Positions 47,936 through 60,520 are shown, numbered from the stretch's first letter. The stretch is 64,000 bases of DNA from Epiperipatus broadwayi (GCA_028023455.1 JAQFVV010000013.1:11942579-12006578); one strand, 5' to 3'. Notes: generated from the letters alone by a model not told the origin. Numbers and translations are program-made.

Positions 47936-50900
47936 TAATATTTATAATTTTACAATTTAGTTCTAAACATTAGCTTTATTAAATAGATAATATAATTTTA
48001 TATATTGTAACTTTATAGTTATGCCTGTAAATTGGCTATTATAACTCAAAAACTAAAAATTTTATTGGCTTTATTTTTATGGTTAAGCAAATATATTTAA
48101 TACTATTATTCGTTAAATACCATATAGTAAAATCAAAATCAAGTCCAAAAGGCTCTCAGTTTAATGCTTAAGAGAAAATATAATTTTATAAAAGATTTAA
48201 AAATGTTCCAAGCAGATTTTCTAGTCAAGCATATATAAAAATGTATATGTTATATTTTTATTATTATTATTGTTAGGGAAAAGCATTATCGAGTTTGTAT
48301 AAACAAACAGATATATATACACACAAAATAAATATTTTATAAAGAAATACAGAATTAAACAATAAATCAGACATCACAACACAGAATATTTTAAATGAAA
48401 GTAATTATATTTAAGATTACATTTTAACTAAAAAATAGAACAAACAGTTTCTATAAATTATATATATATATATGTGTGTGTGTGTTTGTAAAAGTTTATG
48501 TGTTTAGATTTAGAATTAGTTTACTTGATTTTAAAGATATTTATTTAATAGTAAATTTGTTTAAAAAGTCAATTTAAAATTAATTAGAATAAATAACTGA
48601 AAACTTTTAACATTTTATTATTTATAATTCATTTTGTTTTAAATAAATGATTGTAAAATTATTAAACCCAGAAGTATAATGAAGCAATTGAAAAGTTTAA
48701 AAATTATTATTACTACTTTTTTTCTCTCTCTTCACTTTGAATTGCACTCATAAAAATTTACCACCTTGATTCAAAATGAGAAAGGTTTATAGTCTGCATT
48801 TTTAGTAACCTTGGCAAAATCTCCAAATTTTCCTGGAAAAATAAAAAAACAACATTTCATGGTGGGAAATATAGCACAATTCAGATATCAGCTGATCACC
48901 AATCATAAATACCAATATTGTAAAAAACCAGTCAGTTTTTACAAAAGTTTATTGCAGTCATAACCTAAGCAAGGTAAAACTTTAAAATAGCTATTTTGTT
49001 TGTCTTCATCATGGTTGAGTAAGCTAAAAAGTCTGGTCATATTGCCTTTGCTTGGCAAAATTTGTCTTCTCATTGAATTAGAAAAAGAATATCTAAGAAA
49101 CTATCATTTGTTATTATTTCAAAAAAATCTCATTTACTGCAGTCAATTGATAATGGATATTTGATAAATTTATACATGGAATACTATCTAATGATTTCAA
49201 ATAAATCACTGGTCTTTTCATTCTAAAGTAATCATACATCACTGATATATTTATAAAACTACCTCCATCAATGTCAGTCAAGTAGCTTGTATCTACTAAA
49301 ATAGGAATGAAACAACTTTTCACTTCACTTCAAATAGTGTGAGCATTTGTCTCAATGCTGTGGATTATCTTGTCATCAATTATTGAAAGAAAAACTTTAA
49401 GTAATAATGTTTCAACTTAAATATATAAACTTTATTACTTGGTGAAATGCTGAACTTTAATTTAAAAATCAATGAAATCAGTCTGTTTGTGGATTATAGC
49501 TTATTGCTTGATCACATATGACCTGAATTATTTTAGCAACTATGATTAAATATCTGTAAACTAATGGATTAATAAATACTTCAAATAAAAATGCTGAATG
49601 CTTCTCTCATATAGCAGACACTTCCGGAGCTTGAAATAATGTGTGATGGATTATAAATGTAAAATTTAATATTACTAATAGATTATGGATTATAAAATGC
49701 AAAATATTTGATATTATAAAAGTCACATAATCAACAAGTCTTAAATGGATTAATACATTAAATATATCTCACGTCCGATTAATATATGTGTTTAATAGAA
49801 TTTTTTTAATCTTCACATTGTGTTTCAGTAAGGATTAAATTCCAAAAGAAAATTAAATATGCTTCATAACATCTTTGATGCTTTTATTTATAATTTTTTT
49901 TTTAATTCCCAAAAACAGTAAATTATTTTTCACATATCAATATTTCATTGCAATAAGTTTTAATTATAATAACCGTTGGAGTATAAATGGATGGATTACT
50001 TAATGAACTTTATTACAATTGTTTATTTAATTAATTATTTATTATTATTATTGGTATTGTAATAAAGAAATATATAAGTTCTCCAGATATTATTATATAA
50101 ATATACAGGAAATGCTTTTATTAATTTTATTTGTTTATGGTATTGGACATGATTGAATATATGACTGACATTAGGACTAAGTTGTATTAATATAAATAAC
50201 TTTTAAACTTATGTAAAATTTTGCTATATTGCCATATCTAAGAAGTGGTAGATCTAGATCTATTCCACCCTTATTTGCATATTTAGTCCGCCCTAATTTG
50301 CATAGTTTACTGCTTGAAAATGAAGGCTTAGACCTTTGAAAGCACTCGAATAAATCGATAAAAAGTTTGTCATTCGTTTGATTTATGGTGATTATATATA
50401 TATTTAAGTTATATGTGTGTATTTTAATATTAACACAAATATTAGGGTTTACAAATATTTTTCTAACACATAGTTGAACGTTTAAATATTACTATATTAC
50501 AATTATTATATGCTTTATGGATACTTAAGTTTCAACCTTCAAGTTAAAAGGAGTTAATCACCCTTAGTTAAATATAGATCTAAACGGAATATTTTATACA
50601 TTGCTCCTATATGTTTTTTAAAATGGTATATAGTATGCAATAACGTGTAATAAATAAGCTCTACAAATGAATTCAGTAAAAGATTTTGAGGAGTAATAAA
50701 AAAACCATATGTTTTAAATATCATTTGGAGGTGTTAAGCAATAACTTCATTTGTTTTTTGTTTTTTTTTAAAGAGTGAAAACTTCTGTTATTACATGAAG
50801 TTGATTAATAACTGATTAGTTATTGAAACAAATTAAGTAAGAACAACATAAAACATTTATCATTTAGTACTTATGATTATTATCCTCTAATATTTAAATT

Positions 50901-51426
50901 GAGGATTTGTTTTGTTTTTTAAAATAATTTGCAACCTACTCCAATTAAGTGTTAATGTCTTGCAACACTGTATGAATATACATTTACATATCCCATGTTT
51001 AGATTAGACTTAAAGAATAAATATTAATATTTATTAAATCTTTTATATATATTTAATTTTTTAATATTTCTCATTTGTTATTATTAAAAAAACAATAGTC
51101 ACTGCATATTTACAAAATAAAAATAATATATTTAAGATATTAGATTACACATAAATCCATGTGGATTAAATACATCATTATTGGTTATTGTTCATATCTA
51201 AAACACAAAGGTATAAGGTAAGATGATGTACACGAAATTTTCTTTTACATCATCATATCCTAAGATAAATGAATAAAACTTTACATCATATATTTATCAT
51301 TCTCATTTTATGTAGATGATTATAATTGATTCTTAATCCTGAGATAAAGCATTAGTCAACATTATATTTGAAATTGCTAGTCTTAGTTTATTTAATTAGT
51401 TCTGTACTGACAAATATACATTAGTA
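47936..51426. other. AT-rich DNA, no gene recognised
   Basis: Mostly low-complexity. A minus-strand open run around 49114-49400 reads as ordinary protein in places (VDTSYLTDIDGGSFINISVM, MKRPVIYLKSLDSI) and may be a transposon relic, but no family was identified. A tandem pair of ATTTGCAT octamers lies at 50273-50303. Confidence 0.4.
50263..50303 (+). promoter_or_regulatory. Tandem octamer-like sites
   Basis: Two 23-bp units, each CCCT(T/A)ATTTGCAT, place ATTTGCAT at 50273-50280 and 50296-50303. ATTTGCAT is the classic binding site of POU/Oct factors and an enhancer element of some snRNA and histone genes. No transcribed gene was recognised beside it. An AATAAA follows at about 50349, so LTR U3/R sequence is another reading. 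Confidence 0.25.
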
Positions 51427-51787
51427 AAAACAAAGAGTTTGATAATTGCTCAACAAGCTTTGTGATAAATGCTTAGCAAGAGAAATCATTTAAAATATCT
51501 CTATCAGAAACCACACCCAAACCCCAGACCAATGATTTCATGCTTTGGCACTCCTCAAGGAGACACCAGGATAGTTTCAGACCCTCAATGGTTAACTTTT
51601 AGATAAATGATGGCTTTGGGTTGGTATTTTTAGATCTAGTGTCTGAAACTATCCTGGCGCCTCTCTGAGGAGTGCCAAAGCACAAAACCATTGGTCCGGT
51701 TTCTAATAGAGATATTTTTAAATGCTTTCTCTTGTTAAGCTTTATCACAAAGCTTGTTGAGAAATTAGCAATGATCTTTGTTTATAC
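51427..51787. mobile_element. Foldback element with about 150-bp arms
   Basis: The left arm (51427-51582) and right arm (51640-51787) are inverted near-copies, including CAACAAGCTTTGTGATAAA, GAGAAA(T/G)CATTTAAA, TGCTTTGGCACTCCTC and CCAGGATAGTTTCAGA. The loop is about 57 bp. The left arm has an extra CACACCCAAACCCC that the right arm lacks. There is no coding capacity. This is a non-autonomous hairpin element or a potential source of double-stranded RNA. The ends show no obvious target duplication. Confidence 0.75.
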
Positions 51788-52591
51788 TTTACAAACTTAA
51801 AAAAAAAATGGTGACATGTGATAGATGACTCTACATTAGTAAATATTTAATTAAAAATTTATTAAGAGTAGTATCATAAATATATAGTGAATACCCTGAA
51901 AAAATTTAGTTATTTCAATTTTTATATATTATTAAACTATAAAATAATATCTTTTATTCTATGTGGAAGTAGAGCATATATGTATTGTGAATTACTTCGT
52001 TAATCACTTTTCTGCATTAAAATTTCAGATCTTAACCTACAGATCTTAGGTTATAATATATAAAATGAAAGACTAAACAGTGTTTCCATGAAATATCATA
52101 CATAATTATTTATTTACATGAATGTGAAACATCAATTATATACGTATGTGTGTGTATGAAAATATCAAAACAACATTCTATTAGATAAAAGACTTAAATT
52201 ATTTTAAACTGCTAAAGTATATTAAGAGCAATGAGATGGATATCTAAATGTAAATACACTCACACACATTAATTTCTCCCACTTAAACAAAAAAAATTTC
52301 CCAATTCAATAATATGTACATAAAGAGTGGCAAGATATGAAATTATAATAGTAAATTATAAGTGGGATTTGAATGTGTTAAAAAAAACCTAAACTTCAAA
52401 AATTGTAAATAATTCTTTATATTGACAAGTGGATCTAAAATAAAAATAATAAAATCCAATAATATATTATTTGATGCTAAATTACTAAATACTTATAAAT
52501 ACTTAAAATTTAGACAAATTACTATAAACAAAAAATGACACATTTAATATGAGATAACCAAAAAAAAAATTTAAATTCAATCATTATGAAT

Positions 52592-52655
52592 TTCAATTCA
52601 ATGCTTTTATTATCCTTGATTTGTTTACAGTTTCGACTGACATACAATCATCATT
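52592..52655 (-). repeat. Short repeat with hammerhead-like core
   Basis: Its minus strand matches the plus strand at 59225-59300: both read TCAGTC(G/A)AAACTGTAAA followed by AAGGATAATAAAAGCATTGAA. Upstream of this is TGATGA and a short stem (GATT with AGTC), then GAAAC, which is the order of a hammerhead ribozyme core. The leading C of CUGAUGA is replaced here. Confidence 0.4.
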
Positions 52656-52663
52656 TGAGATGG

Positions 52664-52752
52664 AGATAATTTATTCTCCCGAAAATAAGATCAGATCATA
52701 TTAATTTTTGCTCCAAAAGATACCTTATGTCTTATTTTCAGGGGATGTCTTA
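52664..52752 (+). repeat. Short inverted-repeat sequence around TTATTTTC motifs
   Basis: CCCGAAAATAAGA at 52678-52690 is inverted at 52729-52744 as GTCTTATTTTCAGGGG, with TTTTTGCTCCAAAAGATAC between. The wording resembles repeats of this type that I have seen in several animal genomes, but I cannot name the family with confidence. Confidence 0.4.
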
Positions 52753-52929
52753 CCTTTTTCATGTACAAAAATCTACATTTATATTTACTTATACATTCAT
52801 TATTTTATGAGGTTGAAAAGTTGGAACAATGTGAAATTATGTTCTCTTTTAGGAAAAATGACAGAGAAAACAGTTGTATTTCTTGAAATAGCTTAGGAGC
52901 AAATTGCTCTGAAAAACACAAGTTTATAA

Positions 52930-53465
52930 ATTGATTTAATGAAAGTGGTAAATTCACTATGTTCCCAAAAAATGGCATGAGTGAAGTCAAATATCAAGAC
53001 AATGCTAATTTTTTTTAAAATGCAAACAGCATCATTCATTCAGAATTTGTTTACAACAATCAGGCATTAAGTTCTGAAAGTTTTGTATGATACAATAAAA
53101 TATAAACATCCCACATTGTGGCAAAGTGAGAAGTGCATGTTTCATCAAGGCATCGCTATCACCTAAAGCTTAAATGTAAAATACTTTTTAATAAAATTCA
53201 GCATGACTCAGCTTATCCATATGCCACATTTAGTTGATCTTACTCCAACGACTTCTTTTTTATCTCTTGAATGAAAAAAAAAAGTCTCAATTTTTTTGGT
53301 ATGTGGATTTGGAACTATTAAAGAAAAAAACAACAGACATTAAAAGGCATTACTTTGCTAATGTTTCTGGACTACTTTGAAATGTGAAAAACATGTTTAG
53401 ATTACTGCATTGCATTAAATAGACTATACTTTGAAAGAGATTTAATTTGCAATACAAAATTCTAT
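52930..53465 (+). pseudogene. Mariner-like transposase relic (second)
   Basis: Plus-strand frames follow the C-terminal half of a mariner transposase. NANSIIHSEFVYNNQALSSESF (53020-53085, given here in part) matches the block after the first catalytic Asp. YKHPTLWQSEKCMFHQGIAI (53100-53160) matches RPxLWxxxxWxLHHDNAP, with the catalytic HDN changed to HQG. LNVKYFLIKFSMTQLIHMPH and VDLTPTTSFL (53170-53260) match the SPDLxPxDFFLF box, with the final Asp lost. FGTIKEKNNRH-KAL and KCEKHV-ITALH-ID match the C-terminal helix. It differs clearly in wording from the 16-kb relic, so it is a different mariner lineage. The N-terminal DNA-binding half was not found. Confidence 0.65.
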
Positions 53466-54518
53466 TTTTGGGTCCTCCTCATATAATTCAATACATTGTA
53501 ACAGGATGGGGTATCAGGGTGGTCCTGGTGGCAATCTGAGGCGATGGCAAACCATCATCAATCCCAAGTCAAAGATATTTCAAATAATGTTAAATAAATA
53601 TTAAAGTAATTTTAAACTGAGATATTATTTTTAAAAAATGTTAAAGTAATGTTTAACATCCAAAATATATATTAAATTTTATATTTTAAAAGAGCATGAG
53701 ATCAATAGATCTCTGAGAGATCAAATGAAATCAGCCAGTTACTCCTTAGAAAAGATCAGTTAACTCCTTAGATCAACTATGATTAATTATACATCACCAG
53801 CATTATCAATAATAAAAATAAGTATAAATAATACTCAAAATAACCATTCATCATTATGAATGATCAACAATAGATCAATACAATAAATCAACAGTATATT
53901 TTGTATCTGAATTAGAAACAAAAAATATAAATCAACAGTCAGTCTGGTGACTGGATTGAAAACGAGTCTTCTGTAGACCTGGCTAACTACTGAACCTTTG
54001 TCAGCTTGGGCAATTATTTAAACCATAGTTTGGATGCACAAACTTAAATGCTACTCCATAAGAATACAACAAAAAAAAATAATGCTGTGATATTAAAACA
54101 TGCTGATCATCATCAATGCTCTGGACACTTGTACTGGTCAACTATAAATTCTAATAAGACTAAACTAAAATAAAATGTAGTGAAAGGGTTTAAAAATTAT
54201 AATCTTAGTATCTTTCCAGGATGTATCAATCAGCATCAATCATCTGAATGCCTGTAAGCACTAAAATACATCCTTATTTATATATCAGCCATTGTACACA
54301 AATCTAGCTCAGAAGAATACAAGCTCTATTATTGTATATGACCAATAGATGATGGAAACAGATATTTTAAAAATATTTAGAACCACTGGAATAATTTTCA
54401 TAATTGAACACAGGTTTATTCACAATAAAAAATCTAAAAAAATGATATTAAGGTCTAGAAGAAGGCTATGCATATCAATTAAGCCTTCTGATTTTGATTA
54501 ATATATAATAAAAAATTA
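53466..54518. other. AT-rich DNA, possibly LTR-element interior
   Basis: This lies downstream, on the minus strand, of the gag-like frames at 54519-55087, so capsid or pol sequence would be expected. I recognised none. TGTAACAGGATGG at 53497 could be an LTR end, but its alignment with 55629 is poor. Confidence 0.35.
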
Positions 54519-55087
54519 TCACATTTCAATGAATTTGTCATCAATTTTATTTTCTATCTGTTTTCCAATTTCAGTGAGTCTAATTTGACATTTGCAATCC
54601 CTTTTATCAATATCCCTTTTCATTTCTTTAATTTCTTTCTTTAATTCAGCATTTTGTTTATGTATTTTGTCAGATAAATCTATTTTCAAATCAGCAATCT
54701 GTTTTTTCCATTTTACTACATAAATCAGCACTTTTTTTTTCCATTTTACTAGATAAATCAGCACTCCATTTTTCCATTTTAACATTCTGATTTTCTATTG
54801 TAATAACCATTTGTTGCATCATTATCATGATCTGGTTGAGGATAGGAGTATTTATATCTGTTCCTTACTTCCTTTGTGTTTCTACAATCATTGGTGTTTC
54901 TTAAGGTTAGATTATTTCTGAGAGTCCTCCCAGATATTTCAACATTCTGTTCTACTATATTTTCAAAAGTAGAAGTTTCTAAACTATCCCTAATAAGATT
55001 TTGTAAATGTTCAACCTGGATTTCTATCCTTTCAATTTCTTTACTAATTCCTAATTCCATTGTTTTAATTTTTCTTCTAGTTATCAT
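54519..55087 (-). pseudogene. Gag-like coiled-coil reading frames of an LTR element
   Basis: Two overlapping minus-strand frames (54779-55087 and 54519-54785) join across a frameshift. The first opens with a true ATG (MITRRKIKTMELGISKEIER) and has heptad-like hydrophobic spacing. The second contains a threefold repeat of the unit KMEK..ADL (visible with frame changes as KWKN, KWKK, KWKK) followed by a Glu/Lys-rich helix (NAELKKEIKEMKRDIDKR). Coiled-coil N-termini like this occur in gag of several LTR-element groups, and the gag at 6560-7880 has the same character. Primer-site-like motifs lie 350-550 bp upstream on the same strand. No capsid or pol was found, so the gag call is an inference from position and style. 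Confidence 0.4.
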
Positions 55088-55436
55088 TTAATATATATAT
55101 AGTATGTCCTATTACATTTGTTGTGTAAAACAGCTTTATGCAATTTTATCTCAAACTAATTCTTTCTGTATGTGTCAAGTAATTTGATAGACTTCATAGA
55201 GATTTTCCTGAGGTCATACATTTAACATGAGTTACGATTTAATTTTTATACAGTTATCATTTTGTTTATTATTATTATTATTTAATATGCTACTTTATAT
55301 CTCATTTATCTTTTGTTTATTTGGTTGACTACATGACTATTTTATGGGTATCTGTTTATTGCTGTTTCTCATTTATCTAGTTTGGATTCATCACATATTG
55401 GAATTATTAACACATTATGAAATAATCATAAAATTT

Positions 55437-55640
55437 TGAGTCCTTAAAGTTTGGCACCATATGTATACAATAATATAATCATATGTTTTCTGGATCCTAC
55501 AGTTCGGTGCAATATTTAATGAGACGATCTGTGATTTGATGCCCCACAATTGGTCGCACCATATATAACAGGACAGTTTGGCCTCATACTATTTAGATAT
55601 GTTTCAAGCCCAACGATTGGCTGCCAAATGTAATGAAATG
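55437..55640 (-). repeat. Array of primer-binding-site-like motifs
   Basis: On the minus strand TGG-G-C-CCAA-type motifs occur four times at about 45-60 bp spacing: near 55640-55605 (TTACATTTGGCAGCCAATCG), 55573-55545 (ATATGGTGCGACCAATTG), 55515-55497 (TATTGCACCGAAC) and 55464-55440 (ATATGGTGCCAAAC). The first, with TTACA before TTTGG, is the same arrangement as the LTR/primer-site junction at 8285. It places an LTR end at 55629 and the gag-like frames downstream. Confidence 0.4.
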
Positions 55641-58600
55641 GACTTTTTCTCATAGAGGTGTATTTAACTATGGTCACCCATTAAATCTTCAAGGTAGAGC
55701 TTTAAACCATAAGGCAACTCAGTCATTTGATGATTTACCTAAGTTTTATTATGTGAGACCATGATGATTACTGATCGAATGGGATGGAATTCACACTTGC
55801 ATAACTTCCCTTACTTCCCCTCTTCTTGATTCTCATTATGCCAAACTGAGAAAGAATGTACATGTACTCTATTTCAAGGTATAATTTTTTCATGATTGAC
55901 ATGTGCATTGGATGTGCGTATTGTGTGATTAATTGGAAAATAAACAAATAAAATGACAAATAATCAATTTAATTTAATATTTAACAAATTAATTTTGATG
56001 GTTTCTATTCATGATTGTTTTATAACAAAAATAGCCTGTTTGTTTAATTTAATAATTGTATAGGCATAATCATCTTTCATTTATATTCATCAACTATTGA
56101 ATAACCCATATCCTTGATCCCTATGAAGGATGGTCATCCACCATTCTAATTTAATAATTTCAAATTTACATCAAATACAAATTAAAAATCATATTTTAAC
56201 AATTAACTCTTTGCTAACTAAACTTTCTGTCATCATTTGATCATTAATTTCCAATCCGTCTATCTATATTTTACAATTTGTTGAAGGCTGCTTTTATATT
56301 CTGAGCTCCCTCCTATTCTGGTGTCATTTACATCGATGATAGAACAGACCAATCATAATTAATAATTAAGTTAATTGAACACAAATATTGAACATCAAAT
56401 ATTGTGATCATCAGAGTGTGAGCACTTAATATTATATAAGAACAAAGTCTCACCTTTCAAGTCAGTAGATTACTTGGTCTATTAGCCAGCAAGCTCGGGA
56501 GTCTGAACCCATATTTTGTTATTAAATGAAAAATTAATATTAGAATTGATGACTCCCCTTCCCCATACACTAATTGAGACTGGATGGATGACTCTCGGTT
56601 TTCAAAAGAAAGAAATCAATTAATCAATTTAACAAGCAAAATAATAAAAAATTATAGAAACATGACATGGGATGTTAATCCAATGTAGTCTAGCCATAGC
56701 TCAAAATCTTATAATTCATATTGTAAAACATTTGAGTATCTTTATCTTTATGAGAGTTCCTTTGCAATAATTGGATGATAGTTCATCTGATAGTCTTTGG
56801 TCACCATTTGGATCTTTGCAATAGTGACTCAGACTCTTTTATAAACTGTCTTTCCTTGCTGAGATAATTTCTTTGCTTGATTGTAGCACATTATAGATCT
56901 TTTTGCTAGTGTGAACATCATGATGTTAATTTTAAATGATAACCATATCTGGAATTCATAGTTGTATGATGAGCAGTTCCATCCCCATGATGTTTTCTCA
57001 CTTCCTAGCCATGCATAATTTTTTTTTTCCTAGCTTATAACTTGGATTAAAATATAAGCTTTATGGAATTGGTGGTGGGTTCTTTAATCAACTTTCTCAA
57101 GTTGTGATAATAATGGCTTATGAGCTTTAATGTTGAGGATAGTTAAAATAATGAATAAATTAATTTTGGGAATTTAAAAAGTAAATTTTCTTGATGACAT
57201 AATTTATTTGCCTTCGTTTTTTCTTACAAAAAAAAACAAGTTGCTCCATATTGTCTTGTGTTTGATTTACTGATATATGAGTTTCAAGTTCGCGCTTTTA
57301 TTTTCATTGTTGATGTCATTTTGATATATTTATAAAATTTTATGCTGCATTAATTGTTATTTCTTTCTTTTGATTTTCGAGATTTTTGCATGCTTGTGTT
57401 TATAGATTTGTTATACATATATATCAGTATTAGCAAGAATATAATTTTAACTGACAATTTTACACAAAATTATTAATAATATGTTTTGGATTATGTTGGT
57501 AGATTTAGTCTTTAAGATGAATGCATGTGTAGTGATTTTTGTGTGGTTGGTTATATGTACCCTTACATATATTCATACATGCACACACCCCAAAAAATGG
57601 CATTAATCAAAAAATATTTTCCATATATTTATTATTCTATTATATATATTGCTAATTATATTCTTTGAAAAAGAAATTAAGACACTTTAATTTGCAATAT
57701 TTTTTATTCATTTTATATGTTATTATATATTTTCTAATTTAAATTATGTTTTCATTATTCTTTATTCATAAACAAGTAAATATGTCATAAATATCTGTAA
57801 TCTATGCAAGTGGATTTAAATTCTCTCTCAAATTAACTAAATAATTCATCTTTAAAGAATCCACTAAAAGAAATAATGTACATGAAAGTAAAGGTCAGGT
57901 TAACAATACATTTGTATAGTAGTAAGAGTTTATGTATATAAATATTACTCATGTATATAGAATCAATTATTATTTTTAAAATTAATTTTGTTTAAAATAT
58001 CCAAGACCTAAATTTATTCTACAATTTATATATTTCAACTAAAACAGATGACTGTATGTGTCATATACAGGTTAATAATTAAATGATTGTTTATTTACTG
58101 GTTTCATACATTCTGCTGACCTTTTGTTTTGTGAATGATAGATGGCAAAAGCTAAAAGATGGTTTATTACCCTATGAAATCAGTCAATCTGAATTCAGAT
58201 TGAAGTGCCATGATATAAATCAAAGCTGGTCCAGGAGAGAAAATTAGTGAAATCTCTAAATAGTTATTTGGCAGAGTGAAATCCTGGTAAATGGTGAGTG
58301 AGATTTAGATAGATATTAAACATGCAGTCTATCTTTTATTCTAGGGAAAAACTGTCTGCCATCTTATTTGATATACACTAATATCAGCAATCATTATTAT
58401 TAGAGATGGTTTATTGAATACAATAGGTACAATTATACCTCATTAACCATATATTGAATATTTTAAATTTAAATCTAATTTAAATAAATTATCTAACCAT
58501 AATATTTCATAATAAAACCTATATTTACAATATATCATATAATTTTAAGGTTAAATAACAGATTTAAATTGGTTTTAAATTTAAAATAATCAAACACATA

Positions 58601-59224
58601 ATTAATGAAATATAAATATGGTAAATTAAATTTTTCTATGGATTCATTATGATGTAAACAATGGAAATTAAGGGATTATATCCATGTAAACAACCAGAAA
58701 AAACTTTACATTTAATATTGTTAGAAAACTATCAATCACTAATTGACAGTTCAAAATTAAATAAGTTTTTTCAAATAATCTATTATAACTCTTTTGTCTT
58801 GAATTTAATTAGAAGAGAAGGAAGATCTCTTTTATTTCTAATACAAATTGTTATATGGATTTAAATCCAGACAGCTATTTTTATAGGTATAATGAACATT
58901 ACTTGTTTTTTTCAAATTTGATTTATGTATTACATATGAATACATATAATATTTACAATATGTCAAGCAACATTATTGGATAAAAAAAAATCAATTAATC
59001 TCTGCTGTACATATATTTCTGTCATAACTGAAATCGTCAGTAAAGATTGATTAACTTTTTTCCTTAAACATATGTACATAAAGATGTGTAACAGAATTTG
59101 ATTTAAATATTTATTTGAAAATTCATGATAGCAATTTTATTTAAATTATTTTAAATTAAAATATTTTATGCAGAATAAAATTCACAGTAATAAATTTACA
59201 TATTTATATTAAAATTATATTTTC
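55641..59224. other. AT-rich DNA, LTR-like near 55.7 kb, no gene recognised
   Basis: The first several hundred bases from 55629 would be the LTR of the minus-strand element, but no second LTR could be aligned. A tRNA-box-like stretch near 56470-56515 is too weak to call. From 56.7 to 59.2 kb I see only low-complexity sequence. Confidence 0.4.
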
Positions 59225-59300
59225 AGTTCTGATGAAGACTTTAGATCAGTCAAAACTGTAAATAAATAAAGGATAATAAAAGCATTGAATTCAAGTGCAT
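59225..59300 (+). repeat. Short repeat with hammerhead-like core, second copy
   Basis: CTGATGA (59229-59235) is followed by GACT-TTAGATC-AGTC, a perfect 4-bp stem-loop, and AAAAC (59252-59256), where a hammerhead has GAAAC. ACTGTAAATAAATAAAGGATAATAAAAGCATTGAAT then follows, shared with the inverted copy at 52592-52655. AATAAA words make it look like a transcript 3' end. Confidence 0.4.
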
Positions 59301-60179
59301 ACCATTGTATTTCATACTAAAACAATACAAAAAGATTAGAATTTTCTTTAAAAAAATATTACATTAGATAAGCACATAAAAGTTTTGGGGTGATGAACTC
59401 AACCCTGAAAATGCTTAAATTAAAGTACAATGTTAACAAAAAAAACAATATTACAAAACATTAAGATGAAATTATGACAAATAAAAAATTACACAAATAA
59501 ATACTTCTACCTAATAAAACTCTAAACAAAGCATCACATTGCTTTCTCTGTTTACTTCCAACATCTGCATTAGGAGCAGTAATTTCCTCTGTTTACTCAA
59601 GAGTTATCAATTGTTAGCTTCAATAATTAGTAAACATTAGACAATAATGCTATATCATGCTAGATTAATTTCTGGTTATTGGCCTTTAATTCAAGCTTAT
59701 GATAATTCTGCAGTAAATGGAATTATCCATATTATTACTAAAACTAAAACTCTATCAGATATTTTAATATAATCAATAAAATCAAATAATAATAATAATA
59801 ATAAAATTAAAATAATTAATATTTTTGAAATGAAAACGAAATCTGATTATTTTCACAAAAGGCATTATAGCTCAATATAACTATGCTATAGTTAAACAGT
59901 CCATAAAAAAACTATCTTGCTTGTTCACATATATACATACCTGTTCTAACTCAATATGAATTTACATCAGTAAACAAGTTCTTAACTTTAAGGCTCTGAT
60001 GACATTTGTCTTGATTAATGCTCTCATTTGATTTGTAATCTATACATAGTCAATTTGGAAAACTTTTAAATTTTAGTTACATCTTTTTTTTTCTTTTTTT
60101 TTTTTAAAAAAAAAAATTAGTTGCATTTGTCATCAAAAGATGAAGCCAATTAAAAAATCAGATTTTTTTTTTTTAATTA
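59301..60179. other. AT-rich DNA, nothing recognised
   Basis: Low-complexity sequence with a (AAT)n run near 59789-59802 and a T/A run at about 60085-60117. Confidence 0.5.
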
Positions 60180-60520
60180 TTATAAAAATCTATAAAAAAT
60201 GGTATCTATAGTTATAAAAAAAAAAAAGAGTAATATTACCAAAAAAAGTTGCATTATATAATTATTTAAATCATAGATATCTTCTAAAAATTCCTCATTG
60301 CTTTCATTCATATCAATACAACCTATCTTACCTAGCTCATCTTTTCTTTCTTTGTAAATTGAAATCATCAAAGGCATTAAAAAGACCAGCTTTGTTAAAA
60401 GATTTTATAATTTCTTTCTTAATGCTGACCCATGATTTCTTCACCCAGTCACATATCTGAATAATAATTTTTTTTATTTTTCCTGTTAGTGTTGAATCAT
60501 GATTTTCTGATCATGTAATT
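60180..60520 (-). pseudogene. Pogo-like transposase C-terminal relic
   Basis: On the minus strand from about 60462 to 60350 the frame reads ICDWVKKSWVSIKKEIIKSF then NKAGLFNAFDDFN. This matches the C-terminus of pogo/Tigger-type DDE transposases, where W[IV]xxAWxxIxxxxIxxSFxKxGISNAxDG is typical. After a frameshift the acidic tail MNESNEEFLEDIYDL (60300-60345) fits the Glu/Asp-rich ending of that family. Weak resemblance to the GGxTxxLQPxDV region continues upstream to about 60560. The catalytic core was not found, so only a 3' fragment survives. Confidence 0.5.

Noticed and set aside
49114-49400. Minus-strand open run suggestive of an hAT-type transposase
   Set aside because: No definite hAT motif (BED finger, RW or dimerisation box) could be read, so no family is assigned.
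56455-56520. tRNA-like A- and B-box words (GGTCTATTAGCCAGCAAG, GAGTCTGAACCC)
   Set aside because: The B-box is a poor match, the spacing is short, and no second copy or tail was found.
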